The notes under the pieces are model-generated. The model saw nothing but the letters and a program-made list of their open reading frames with translations, was not told the DNA's origin and did not search any database. From assembly GCA_029721515.1 (NCBI GenBank), contig CM056550.1:12569431-12633430 (forward strand): a stretch of 64,000 bases of DNA, in the 5' to 3' direction. The position numbers and the translations under genes were made by a program. Below, one piece after another: positions 20,495 through 31,296 of this stretch (positions are counted from its first letter, which is position 1; each line of letters opens with the position of its first letter). This DNA is from Synanceia verrucosa (Eukaryota; Chordata; Actinopteri; Perciformes; Synanceiidae).

Positions 20495-20778
20495 AATTCA
20501 CCAAACCGTGAATAGGATCATTTACTGTCTCCTCCCTGATGCTATCCATGGTGCTGAAACACCAGGCCAGACCTTTGGGAGTTCCAGTGTTGTGCTTCAC
20601 AGATGCTTTTCTGGATCCTTGGTTGGAACCAGTTGTTATTTTGAGTTCCTGTTGCCTTTCTATCATCTCCAACCAGCCCATTCTCCTGTGACCTCTCACA
20701 TCAGCAAGGCATTTTGCTCCCTGGATATTTCCTTCCTTTTCCAGACCATTCTCTGTGAACCCTGGAGATGGTTGTAGT
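20495..20778 (+). repeat. Probable dispersed-repeat fragment
   Basis: GCACAAGGCATTTT-like wording (here CATCAGCAAGGCATTTTGCT) and the ending CCATTCTCTGTGAACCCTGG followed by AGATGGTTGT are familiar from fish dispersed repeats. Only one copy is in this window, so support is weak. Confidence 0.4.
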
Positions 20779-20844
20779 GGAAATTAGTATAAAGTAGTAA
20801 AAAGTAATGATTATCTAGCCCGCCAGATCATTTTATTTATTTCC

Positions 20845-21055
20845 ATCCATCTATTATCCACAGCTTATCCTCGTAGGGTCGCAGGGGGTGGGGGGGCTGG
20901 AGCCTATCCCAGCTGTCTTAGGGTGAAAGGCAGTGAAGAGAACCCACGCAGACACAGGGAGAACATGCAAACTCCACACAGAAAGGCCCCGGGCTGGGAT
21001 TCGAACCTTCTTGCTGTGAGGCGACAGTGCTAACTACTACACCACTGTGCCGTCT
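20845..21055 (+). repeat. Dispersed repeat, RTE/Expander-like 3' region
   Basis: Contains CATCCATCTATTATCCACAG, GGAGCCTATCCCAGCTGTCT, GAACCCACGCAGACACAGGG and AACATGCAAACTCCACACAG. A reverse copy at 46315-46575 ends in a GGAT run, as RTE-type tails do. Other pieces lie at 37480-37605, 43425-43640 and 55600-55735. The RTE link is from memory. Confidence 0.65.
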
Positions 21056-21166
21056 ATTTTAATAAAATAATTAATTAATTACTGTATTGGAGTGACAGTC
21101 CCACACACTAGTGTAATGTCTAAGAGAATGTAAGTCCATATGAAGAGCACTCTACTGTCATCCATA

Positions 21167-21911
21167 TTAACTCTGAGTGCCATTCATGTATATGTGCATC
21201 ATTTAAAATCCAACTGTTGAGTGCCATTGACTTAAACGTCAAAGTGTCTTTTTGGCAGCTGGCACAAGAGGGCACTCTCACCCCTAATTTCCACCGGATG
21301 CGTAACGGTGCTGACGTGCCGACGCCTGCCGAAACAAATCGACAAGCTTCTATTTTTGTCCGGCGTCGACACACGGTGTATGAATTCAACGCTGAGTGCT
21401 GACGTCCGACAGGAATCTCGTGATTCCAGCTGTCCGGTGTAGCCGCAGCAGGCGGATCTGGTGGGTATTGACGGACGACATCGACAGACGTTGGCGTCGT
21501 TCCGCATCCAGTGGAAATTAGGGGTCATACAGCCTGTGAGTAACGTTGGGAATTTTGGAATTTGTAGTCATGACATAAAGAGACGGTGTTCACCACAGAG
21601 ATCAAAGCAGGAAGTGGAGACGATCGAGATTAGAGAACAAAACAAACAATCTGGACAAAAAGTGGTGATTTTGGTGAAAGTGTCCTCTACTCTACCTCTG
21701 GTAAAACAAGAATGGAAGGTAAAAGGTAAGGTAAAAAACAAACATTTTTTTCATGATGAAATAGAGAATCTCTTCTTTCATTTGAGCTATTCAGTGTTTT
21801 CAGAGACATAGTACAAAATATTCTATGGGTCTTGAAATATGACTCAAAATGGACAAAAATGCTGGCACAAGACACTCTCTGTTTTATGAAAGGGCTGGCA
21901 CTCAATGAGCC
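21167..21911 (+). mobile_element. TTAA-ended MITE interrupted by another MITE
   Basis: Starts TTAACTCTGAGTGCCATTC and follows the family order: a second GAGTGCCATTGAC, GGCACAAGAGGGCACTCTCA, CAGCCTGTGAGTAACG, GATCAAAGCAGGAAGTGGAG, the ATGATGAAATAGAGA block and GGCACTCAATGAG at the right. The final TTAA is lost. It is split at 21280 by the insertion at 21281-21524. Ends and TTAA flanks suggest a piggyBac-type or other TTAA-specific element. Confidence 0.85.
21281..21524. mobile_element. MITE of the CCCTAATTTCCAC family, copy 2, with TCA duplication
   Basis: 244 bp with inverted ends CCCCTAATTTCCACCGGATG and its near-complement. TCA flanks both sides (21278-21280 and 21525-21527). Removing the element and one TCA restores the host MITE text CTCTCAYACAGCCTGTGAG seen uninterrupted at 63736-63753. 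The CpG-rich interior explains the open frames here. Confidence 0.85.
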
Positions 21912-22169
21912 AAGAGTGAATGACAGACACTAACACACAGGACGGCGGGCAGCACTTGGTGCTGAAATAGATCTCCATCATGGCAGAAACAGCTTCCCAC
22001 AGAATCACTTAAATATCCAAATCCATTGTGTTTATTTCTTTTTCTATTTGAAAATGTTTTTTCAAAGTTATTTGTGATATTATGATATTTGTTATCTGAA
22101 ATAACACAGTCAATATGTAAATGATATACATTTCCAAATCATGGTGAGCAGCTGAGTATATCTTTATAA

Positions 22170-22705
22170 ACTGACTCATTGAGTGCCAACTGTTTTATAA
22201 AACAGAAAGTGTCTTGTTCCAGCACTTTTGCCCATTTTCAGTCATATTTATAGACCAAGAGAATATTTTGTACTATGACTCTGAAAACACTGAATAACTC
22301 AAACATCTTTACCTTGTTCTGTTCTTGTTTTATCAGAGGTAAACCCAAATCACCACATTTTGTCCAGAATTCGTCTGTTTTGCTCTCTAATCATCTCCAC
22401 TTCCTGCTTTGATCTCTGTGGCATATACCATCTCTTTATGCTCTGACTATGAGTGATGGGCATATGAAGCTTCGTGAAGCACTTGTGATATTTTTTGACT
22501 CCTCTAGATGGCGCTCTTGGCTTAAAGAAAAAGGCTAGTGAAATTGAATTTTCATTACGCTCGTCTTTTTCTTCAAACCAAGACCACCATTGAGAGGAGT
22601 AAAAAAATATCACAAGTGCTTCACAAAGCTTCATTTGTCCATCACGACTGACTACATCTCCCAGAAGCCCCAACATTACTCACAGGCTGCGGGAGACCAC
22701 AGTTG
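22170..22705 (-). mobile_element. TTAA-ended MITE interrupted by a small hAT-like MITE
   Basis: Reverse-oriented copy: ACTCATTGAGTGCCAACTG, GTCTTGTTCCAGCACTTTTG, CACTTCCTGCTTTGATCTCT, then, after the insertion at 22451-22647, ACTACATCTCCCAGAAGCCC and ATTACTCACAGGCTG. The outer end beyond 22705 is missing. Confidence 0.8.
22451..22647. mobile_element. 197-bp hAT-like MITE with 8-bp target duplication
   Basis: About 65-bp inverted arms: GTGATGGGCATATGAAGCTT at the left against the complement of AGCTTCATTTGTCCATCACG at the right, both continuing through GAAGCACTTGTGATATTTTT. Flanked by CTGACTAT (22443-22450) and CTGACTAC (22648-22655), an 8-bp duplication with one mismatch. The site is ACTACATCTCCCAG in uninterrupted host copies. 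Partial relatives are at 41456-41560 and 35550-35580. Confidence 0.85.
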
Positions 22706-23546
22706 CCATTTTATCAGTGATTATTATTGTATCATGTATTGTATCTCCATGGTAATCTCCATGATAACATAGTTTAGATATCTAACCGACTGTCAGCAGT
22801 TTCTATTTTCACATTGAAAACTTGACTGCTGACGTAATGAAATCACTGTTGGGATAAAAGCCCAAAACTGGCTCCATATATCAGTCTATGTGACCAGTAT
22901 TTATAGCAGCATGTCTGTGGAGTGGATTTATTGTCTAGTAGCAGACAAAACTCTCTCTGTAATGAGTCTGAGTGCTGTGTGAGCTGACAGACTTACCCTG
23001 TTGCTCATTTGACCAGAGAAAGTGAAGAAAGTAATGAAAAAAACAAATTACATTAATCATTTAACTAAAAGTCTGCTGATGTGTGAACAATTTAGCCAGT
23101 GAGAGCTCTCTGTTCGGGGACAAGAGATGAATTCAGTCACCACAGAGCAGTAAACAGATTTCTCCCCCACAAAATGGTGGATTGGCTCGTAGTTTAGGAG
23201 GTTATGCCATCCTAAATCACTTTTGATTTCAGAGTTATTAATTAGGATGGTGAGATTGGACAATTAAGGAACGTCTGTGGGTTTCTCTTTCCACAGTGAA
23301 CCAACCTCGGACTCTTTTTCTCTGTCTCTTTGCCTCTTTCTTTCCAGATATAATGAAACGGGGCCAGCAGAGTGGTCACAGCAGATTCCTTGACACTGAC
23401 TCTGCTGTCATTAAGAATCAATAAAGTGATGGCAGCGCGACGAGCAGGAGCAGGAGGAGGGATGTGAAGTGTGTGTGTCGCTATTCTGTGTCTTTCTGCA
23501 ACTGTCAGCAGAACTGGGCATTTTATGCACTGAAATCGCCCCCACC

Positions 23547-23547
<1 letters not shown>
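22706..23547. other. No recognisable feature
   Basis: Mixed-composition sequence between insertions. No exon with convincing splice sites and no named repeat. Confidence 0.4.

Positions 23548-23587
<40 letters not shown>
23548..23587 (+). repeat. (CA)n microsatellite
   Basis: About 20 uninterrupted CA units. The cysteine/valine or threonine/histidine open frames over it are artefacts. Confidence 0.95.
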
Positions 23588-23589
<2 letters not shown>

Positions 23590-23781
23590 CAGTATTCGCC
23601 TCATGTGGAAATCAATTCCATGTTGTCACTGTGTGTGCTGCACATGTGAATGCTCTGGTATGAATGATGGCCCAATGGTGTTGTGTTGTGTGTTGTTGTG
23701 GTAGCAAGGAAGAGAGGGAAAGAGAGGCACATTAACAATAGTGGCTTGTGTGTGAAAAATAACAACATGTACTGTACTTTA

Positions 23782-24115
23782 TTAACTCATTTTTAAAAAC
23801 AAAAGTGCCTTGTGTTGTTTCTGAAAACACTGAATAGCTCAAATGAAAGAAGAGACTCTCTATTTCATCATGAAAAAAATCTTTTTACCTTGTTCCATTC
23901 TTGTTTTATCAGAGGTAGAATTGAGGACACCAAAATCACCACTTTTTGTCCAGAATCCATCCATTTTGCTCTCTAATCTCGATCATATCCACTTCCTGCT
24001 TTGATCTCTGTGGTGTATACCGTCTCTTTATGTCCCCACTACAAACCCCAGAAGCTCCAATATTACTCACAGACTGCAGGAGACCATGAGCAGCGACCTG
24101 CTGCCGAAAAAAGGA
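23782..24115 (-). mobile_element. TTAA-ended MITE, partial, abutting Tc1
   Basis: Starts TTAACTCATTTTTAAAAAC and runs through GAATAGCTCAAATGAAAGAA, CACTTCCTGCTTTGATCTCT and CCAATATTACTCACAGACTG to CTGCTGCCGAAAA. The outer end is replaced by the Tc1 element starting at 24125. Confidence 0.85.
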
Positions 24116-24206
24116 AAACATATACACTATATTGCCAAAAGTATTCGCTCACCTGCCTTGACTCGCATATGAACTTAAGTGACATCCCATTCCTAATCCA
24201 TAGGGT

Positions 24207-24990
24207 TCAATATGATGTCGGTCCACCCTTTTCAGCTATAACAGCTTCAACTCTTATGGGAAGGCTGTCCACAAGGTTTAGGAGTGTGTTTATGGGAATT
24301 TTTGACCATTCTTCCAGAAGTGTATTTGTGAGGTCACACAATGATGTTGGATGAGAAGGCCTGGCTCTCAGTCTCTGCTCTAATTCATCCCAAAGGTGTT
24401 CTATCGGGTTGAGGTCAGGACTCTGTGCAGGCCAGTCAAGTTCATCCACACCAGACTCTGTCATCCATGTCTTTATGGACCTTGCTTTGTGCACTGGTGC
24501 ACAGTCATGTTGGAAGAGGAAGGGGCCAGCTCCAAACTGTTCCCACAAACTTGGGAGCATGGAATTGTCCAAAATGTCTTGGTATGCTGAAGCATTCAGA
24601 GTTCCTTTCACTGGAACTAAGGGGCCAAGCCCAGCTCCTGAAAAACAACCCCACACCATAATCCCCCCTCCACCTAACTTTACACTTGGCACAATGCAGT
24701 CCGACAAGTATCGTTCTCCTGGCAACCACTAAACCCAGACTCGTCCATCAGATTGCCAGATGGAGAAGCGTGATTCGTCACTCCAGAGAACATGTCTCCA
24801 CTGCTCTGGAGTCCAGTGGCGGTGTGCTTTACACCACTACATCCGACGCTTTGCATTACACTTGCTGATGTATGGCTTGGATGCTGCTGCTCGGCCATGG
24901 AAAACCATTCCATGAAGCTCTCTGTGCACTGTTCTTGAGCTAATCTGAAGGCCACATGAAGTTTGGAGGTCTGTAGTGACTGACTCTGCA
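24207..24990 (-). pseudogene. Tc1/mariner transposase, C-terminal part
   Basis: The 172-residue open frame 24725-24207 carries the DDE core: GGGGIMVWGCFSGAGLGPL, FQHDCAPVHKA (second catalytic D) and DWPAQSPDLNPIEHLWDELE (third catalytic position with the DLNPIE box), ending EAVIAEKGGPTSY. Upstream the match continues to about 24990 in another frame (SDESRFSIWQSD-type sequence, first D), broken by a TAG where a TGG is expected (at about 24730). HTH domains are missing. Not functional. Confidence 0.85.
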
Positions 24991-25004
24991 GAAAGTTGGC
25001 AACC

Positions 25005-25321
25005 TGGTCAGAGTCTGGTGTGGATGAACTTGACTGGCCTGCACAGAGTCCTGATGTCAACCTGATAGAACACCTTTGGGATGAGTTAGAGCAGAGACTG
25101 AGAGACAGGCCTACATTGTCCAACATCAGTGTGTGACCTCACAAATTTCTGGAAGTTCTGGAATTTCACTTCTGGAAGAATGGTCAAAAATTCCCATAAA
25201 AACACTCCTAAACCTTGTGGACAGCCTGTTATTGTTGCAAAGGGTGGACCGACGTCATATTAAACCCTATGGATTAGGAATGGGATGTCACTTAAGTTCA
25301 TATGCGAGTCAAGGCAGGTGA
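25005..25321 (+). pseudogene. Inverted second copy of the Tc1 transposase C-terminus
   Basis: Plus-strand frame with SGVDELDWPAQSPDV-type sequence, IEHLWDELEQRLRDRP, then LLEEWSKIPIKTLLNLVDS. It is nearly identical to the left-arm coding end but opposite in direction, with its own small indels. The IEHLWDE and EEWSKIP motifs identify it securely. Confidence 0.8.
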
Positions 25322-25349
25322 GCGAATACTTTTGGCAATATACTGTATG

Positions 25350-25826
25350 TCTAGTTGGAATTTCTCAACCTTGCACACCAGGTCTGGCTCCTTCTCAACC
25401 AGGGAGGTGACATTCCACATCCCTGGAGCTATCTTCTGTTGCCAGGCACCAAGGTCCCCGCCTTTGGCTGCTACCCAGCTCAGCTACACCTGACCCCTTT
25501 GGCCCCTCCTACAGGTGTTGAGCCCATGGGAGGGGGGACCCACGTTGCCTCTTCAGGCTATGTCCAGCTAGGCCCTATGGGTACAGGCCTGGCCACCAGG
25601 CGCTTGCCATCGAGAACTACATCCAGGCCTGGCTCCAGAGGGGGGCCCCAGGTGGGGGAAAAAGAGGTCCAGTTGACTTCTTCATCATAGGGGGTTTTTG
25701 AACTGTGCTTTGTCTGTCCTTCACTTGGGACCTGTTTGCCCTGGGTGACCTTACCAATCATCCCTGACAAACTAGCTCCTGGATCATTAAAACACACAAA
25801 CCCCTCCACCACGGCTCAAGGAGGGG
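25350..25826 (+). repeat. GC-rich dispersed repeat, likely LINE 3' region
   Basis: Runs from GTTGGAATTTCTCAACCTTG through CAGGCCTGGCTCCAGAGGGG to ACCCCTCCACCACGG. I recognise this as a very common teleost repeat associated with a non-LTR retrotransposon 3' end; the class is from memory. Open frames on both strands are incidental. Confidence 0.6.
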
Positions 25827-26184
25827 AGAGTTTATTGTTTTAATTTATTAAATGTTGTAGTACAGTGGGAAACACAAAGAGCCACAGCTATGTGCAGGCG
25901 TCTGGGGGTTAGTGTTGCATTAAGGACCACAATCTTAATAAACATGGGAGATACAGAAAATTGAAAAAAATGTAAGCATGAGTCAACCTTCTTGTCACTG
26001 AATGTGATAAAGACACATGGGAGGAATTGATTGATGCGTAATAACCTTGAGAACAGGCTGGGGAAATACCATGGAAGACTATTTGCTGTACAACAATAGA
26101 AAACACGGCAAATATTGTTTGTCAATAGGGACCGTTTTTGTGTCTGCGTTCACTGAATGATCTGTATGTTGCAGAAAAAAATTG

Positions 26185-26500
26185 TAAAAGCACTCAGAGA
26201 GCACAGACCTCTGCCAAGGCGGCATCCTGAAAGAATGTATAATCCTGCAAGTCCACAACTTTTTTTTTCATTATTTAAAGAAGATTATGTTTTCACCAGG
26301 GTTTGTTTGTTGGTTCGTTGGTTTCAAGGTCATCAAGGACAAATGACTATGGTGTGACCTTGAATCAGATCCGATCACCACCAAAAATTAATCAGTTTTA
26401 AGTTTGGCCACTTCTGACCAATCCTGAAACTGAGTTATTTTGAAAACCAACAAACAAACCCTGGTGAAAACATAACCTCCTTGGTGGAGGTAAAAACAAC
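26185..26500. repeat. Inverted-repeat dispersed element
   Basis: The left part has ACCTCTGCCAAGGCGG and, at 26285, TATGTTTTCACCAGGGTTTG. The right part carries the complements (CAAACCCTGGTGAAAACATA, CCTTGGTGGAGGT). It behaves as an imperfect MITE-like unit of about 300 bp. Confidence 0.6.
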
Positions 26501-26919
26501 ATCATTTGCAGTTTTAACAGCAAGTTCAATATTCATTCATGCAAACTTAAAACAAGCATCAACAAGACAGCTAGGCCTCTTTATGGCCAACCATATGCTA
26601 GTGAGCTAGCACCTTAGCCTGACTTAGCAGAAGTTCTTCAAGCCCCTCCGAAGGTGCATTAATCCAAAGTATGCTGAATACATTGGCCTGAGTTAGCATT
26701 CAGGTAACAGCCGCTGGAAGACTGTTGTGCATGCAAATACACACATGCACGCACACTCGCTTGCACAAACTTTCACACATGCACACACACTTATTTAACC
26801 AACTACCCATTAGTCTTGCATTGTTTCCCTCCGCCACTGACACAAACTGAAAATGCTAGCTGAGATTATTCTCAGCTCAGCGGTTTTCGCACTCCTGGAA
26901 GTAGTGAGGAAAGCATTGA
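26501..26919. other. No recognisable feature
   Basis: Contains scattered CACA-rich words at 26738-26790 but no gene or named repeat. Confidence 0.4.
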
Positions 26920-26968
<49 letters not shown>

Positions 26969-26975
26969 TGTGTGT
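26920..26975 (+). repeat. (TG)n microsatellite
   Basis: About 27 TG units with one CGCG interruption near the right end. Confidence 0.95.
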
Positions 26976-27779
26976 AACCAGAGGAACAAGACTGGGTGCT
27001 CCACTCCACCTTCTTATTCTTACTACTTTGACTAAAACCTTGCTTACTTTGTTTAGTTTTTGTCCACGTTCAAGGCTATTCTCCAGATGATTCCTTCTTA
27101 TTTAATCATCTCTTTTAATCTTTAATAATAGGACTTACTGTCTCCGTCCTTAGGACTTTTTACATTTTACTGTTCCTAAGGCTTTCTGCTCCAGCTACAT
27201 GGAACATTTTGCAGTCAGAGCTCCACAAAAAAAACTGCAGTGTTCTGAAAGACTTTATTTATTTGCCATTTATATACACATTGCATTGCCATGTTACGTC
27301 ACCATCTTGAAACTACAGGCCCTGGGAGGGGACAACCAGGTAAAAATGCCTTTTCTGTTTTTTTTTACCTTTTACCTGAGAGCGCGACTTATCTGACGGA
27401 CTAAAATACTAGATGCCAGTAATAACATTTCAACAACACTGACCTCATCATCTGAGAGAATGCTGGTAGAAGTTGTATTCGCGGATGCCATCTCGATGAC
27501 ATTTCTCCATATCGCAAATGTTCACCCTCTGCAGCCATAGAAGGAAAGGAGCACTGAGAGAAGGGGCGGGATAAAAAAAATAATAATAATAATTCATTGT
27601 GTGCAGTACACCACCTCACCACTAGATGAGAGTAATTCCCACACAGATGGGCTTTATAAATTAATTTCATCCAGGCTTAATGAATGCAACTGTTTACATG
27701 AGTGCAAATGTTTTATTTAAACTGATTTTGTAAATTCAATTGTTTGTACCTTTTATGTCTATGAAATTATGGGTTGTAC

Positions 27780-27905
27780 GGTAACTGTTCTAACATGAGC
27801 TGCCATTCTTGGCAAGGTCTCTCTTGCAAAAGAGATTGTTGATCTCAGTGGGACAAACCTGGTCAAATAAAGGTTACAATAATAGTAATAATAATAATAA
27901 TAAAA
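27780..27905 (+). repeat. LINE 3' tail (L2/CR1-like)
   Basis: TTGGCAAGGTCTCTCTTGCA, AAGAGATTGTTGATCTCAGT and GGTCAAATAAAGGTTA followed by an AATAAT microsatellite are the classic 3' end of a teleost LINE. No coding part is attached. Confidence 0.65.
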
Positions 27906-28049
27906 ACGTTATAAAATGTGCAAATTCAACTCGGAAGAGCCTGCATTAGACACCGTAAAATGCTGTAATCTCAACATGTTGCCTTGGCTGTAGATTTAGA
28001 TTCAGGAAAACATACGATTTTTTTTGCCAGTTCATTGTACAACCTGTGT

Positions 28050-28285
28050 ATTTCATGGTCCAATGTAGTGATATGATACGATATGATACAATACGGTATA
28101 CTTTATTGTCCCGTTCAGGAAAATTTGTCTTTGACTCAACAGCTGTGCCATAGATGCCTTGACAGCCACAATGACAACAAATAATAGCATACATCATCAG
28201 CCATACCATCAGTGACATACACATAATGATATCGCACATATCCCATAACAGAACACATACATAGAATATACATAAATAATACATG
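28050..28285. repeat. Tail-like repeat (TACTTTATTGTCCC)
   Basis: GATATGATACGATATGATAC followed by TACTTTATTGTCCCGTTCAG resembles the 3' microsatellite and tail of a minus-strand LINE. It lies just beyond the coding fragment 28286-29126. Confidence 0.45.
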
Positions 28286-29126
28286 CTACATCTTACAGCT
28301 AACATCAGTTAAAATAGTTTCCATGACATTATTACATTCATCAGAAAAGTTGTGTTTCTCAAACCTGAGAAAAAAGTCATTTAGTTCATTTGCCTTCCCC
28401 ATATCATCAGCAGTACTCAGGTGCTTCTTAGTGGTATTCATATTTGTGATGGCCTTCATAGAGTCCCACATCCTTTTTGAATCCATCGAGATAAAAGTCT
28501 GCTTCCTGGCTTCCCTCAGACTCTGGTTGAGTTCTCTTTGCACCATTTTCAGTTCTGCTCTGTTGTTATTTTTAAAAGCTAGCTTTTTCCTGTTAATACA
28601 ATCCTTTACACTCTTGGTTATGCAGGGCTTATTGTTGGGATACACAGCAATGTCCCTTGTAGTGACCACACTGTCTGCACAGTTTATGTAGTCTGTTATT
28701 GCTTCCCAATCTGTGCAGAGGAAGGCTCCTTTGAGTGTTTCTGTGCTGTCCTTATCCCACACTGTCACTGTCTTTGCTCCTTTTAAAAACAGACTTACAT
28801 ATTGGGATTAACTGTATTATGGTGAGATTTTGACAGTGGTGAGATTTTGACAGTGGGGGCAATGCTTTTGCGGTTTATGCATTTTTTCCACAACATTTGT
28901 CTAAGACTCTGTTATTTCGTGTGGTGCATGTCCCATATTGTTCAAATCCAGGGAGAGATAGTTCCAGTTTGCAATTGTTAAGATCCCCGAGAATCACGAT
29001 CGGGGCTTCAGGTGTACGTTGCAGTTGTTGATGAACACAGCCTGCTATTCTGTTAGCAGCTTTTGTTACGTTTCCGCAGGGGGAACATACATAGCACATA
29101 TTAAAAGAGATAGACAGTCGTGTCAA
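28286..29126 (-). pseudogene. LINE fragment: endonuclease end plus linker
   Basis: 29126-28875 is the end of an APE-type endonuclease (VILGDLNNCKLELSLPGFEQ, NNRVLDKC), where the family normally has GDFNHC. 28768-28286 continues into the linker before reverse transcriptase: TVWDKDSTETLKGAFLCTDW, VYPNNKPCITKSVKD, AFKNNNRAEL, MWDSMKAITN, ANELNDFFLRF. A stop and frame change lie near 28870. The reverse transcriptase that should follow at lower coordinates is missing. Confidence 0.85.
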
Positions 29127-29384
29127 GTATTTGCCGTAGAGTAAAATAATTTTGCTGCCTACATTAGGCTATGTTGGTTAATCTTTCCAACAATCAGTAA
29201 CTCTGTTTGGGGTACCTCCACATTTGTTGTTGCCACTTTGAATATGTTTAAACTTTGATTGTTGTTTGATTGTTGATATTGTTTAAGGTTATTTATTATG
29301 TACAATGAAGAACCACATTATAATATGAGTACAGTCGAGTACATTAAATAATACTGATAAATGAAGGGTGCAGAACCATTGTGC

Positions 29385-30085
29385 AATCATGAATGAATAT
29401 GTGTTTAGTGCAGTGGAGAGTCTGGCAGCTCAGGAGTTCAAAAGTTCAAAAGTCAGATGGCCTGTGGGATGAAGCTGACCCTGAGCCTGGTGGTGCGGGA
29501 CCAAATGCTGAGATACCGTCTGCCAGACATCAGCAGACAAAACAGTTTGCTGCTGGAGTGATGAGAATCTCTAATAATCCTGGTGCCCTTCTTCCTGCAC
29601 TGCTAGCGTGTAGAGGTGCTCCATGCAGTGATGCAGCCAGTCAGAATTTACAGTATCCTGGAGTCCATGTTGAGCCTTCTCAGCCTGCGAATGAGGAAGA
29701 GCTCACTGTTTTGGTATTGGTGTCCTGAGTCCAGGTCAGCTCCTCGCTGATTTGGACCCGGAACCTGAAGCTGCTGACTCTCCACTGTGGTTCCAGTTTT
29801 TTGTGATGGGGGCATGTCCCTCTCCTTGTTTCTTCCTGTAATTAACAACCAGCTCCTTGGTTTTACTGACATTGAGATGGAGGTTGTTGTCCTGGCACCA
29901 AGATGTCAGGGCTTTGACCTCCTCCCTGTAGGCATCATCACCAGTGATCAGGCCAATGACGGTCGTGTTGTCAGCAAACTTGATGATGATGTTGGAGAGC
30001 TGTGTGTGGCCATGTAGTTATGTGTTAACAGAGGGTAGAGGAGAGTGCTCAGCATGTAACCCTGGGGAACACTGGTGCTCAGAGT
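29385..30085 (-). pseudogene. LINE reverse transcriptase fragment
   Basis: Minus strand from about 30085: LSPLLFTLLTHNYMATHSSN, then IIKFADNTTVIGLI, where the usual catalytic FADD box reads FADN, then EEVKALTSWCQDNNLHLNVS and KTKELVVNYRK. Beyond that the match decays through stops and frameshifts to about 29390. It lies upstream (minus sense) of the endonuclease piece at 28286-29126, the wrong order for one element, so these are two separate insertions. Confidence 0.8.
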
Positions 30086-31221
30086 CAACCATGAAATTGG
30101 TGCATTAACGGATTAATCCATCATCATAATTAATCTGATTAAAAATTAACACATCTGCAGCACAGAATGACTCTGAATGTCTCCATTTCGGGCAGTTGAA
30201 CCCAGTAGTGTTACCGGAGTCGGTGCAGACCTCTAACAGACCAATTGATGCTCCTCAGTGGTTGGTCCACAACGAGGCACTCTGTCTGTCTGTGAGCAAC
30301 GATGCAGCTTTTGGATTAAAACATCCAATATTTAATTTATATCGAATGATAAACTCCATCAGTCCCCCTCATTGTTCACTGTGGCTGCTCTGATGTTCAC
30401 GTATTGCTGATCGAGGCTTCCTGAGCGGTTTAGGAGCTTCCACAGTCACCAAATATCCACTTCTATGGTCTCCAACTGGAGGAGACGCAGCATCATTCAA
30501 CTCTGACGACCAGAGCTCCTTGGTTTCTCACCCAGTGAAAGGCACTGAAGCATATGGAAGCCGGCATGCACGAAATATTACTGCAGTGCCAAGGAGTTTC
30601 ACTTTGGAAGCAACATGTGACCAGGCATTATTAAACCAGGCTGAAACCATGGGTGCTTTCCCATCACACTTTCATTTTACATTTATAGATGTAACCCTTT
30701 TTACCACCGGCTCGTGTATTAAGAGACCCACCTTATACTCTTTTATTTACTCATTATATTTCCAAAGAATAATAACTGTCTAGGGTAATATATGATTCTC
30801 ACTTGTGGAATAACTTATTTGGAGACTGGCGGGAATAACTCTGACCTGTATTTACACAGCAAGAATAATAATAAACATCATTCAATGACACCACACAAGA
30901 TATATGGTTTTGGAAATGTATTGCACAGATGAATAAAACACATTCAAACCTTCAATTTAAGGAAATATAAATTAAATATATATATATGGAATATATGTAT
31001 GAATATATGTTGTTTAGTCTTAATTGTTCAACCTGAGAACTCTCTCTTTACTCCTTACTTTGTTCCGTTGGCGCGCATCTAGTTGGAGCTCATGATGGAG
31101 ACCTTTGTTAACAGTACCTTCCTGTATGGGTGAAGTCAGCAGGACCAGGCCGCGGGTGATGAATCGGCCCCTCATCAACGGGTTCCGCCTGCAGCAGCAA
31201 AATATTTATACATTTTAACAG
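30086..31221. other. No recognisable feature
   Basis: Moderately GC-balanced then AT-rich sequence. No exon or repeat family identified with confidence. Confidence 0.4.
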
Positions 31222-31245
31222 CATATATATACTGTGTATATATAT

Positions 31246-31296
<51 letters not shown>
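31222..31296. repeat. (TA)n microsatellite
   Basis: Long interrupted TA tract, self-complementary. The tyrosine/isoleucine open frame across it is an artefact. Confidence 0.9.

Larger units (their letters stand above)
24125..25345 (-). mobile_element. Tc1-like element with fold-back rearrangement
   Basis: Ends CACTATATTGCCAAAAG and the complement of CAGTATATTGCCAAAAG, flanked by TA (24123-24124 and 25346-25347). The left arm (24125-24480) is the transposase 3' end on the minus strand. The right arm (about 25005-25345) is the same 3' end again, on the plus strand. The transposase N-terminal half, which should occupy the right side, is absent. The result is terminal repeats of about 340 bp in place of the family's usual short ones (compare 47816-48924). 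Confidence 0.85.

Noticed and set aside
25355..25690. Open frame in GC-rich sequence
   Set aside because: The sequence is a common dispersed repeat and both strands are open; no known protein resemblance.
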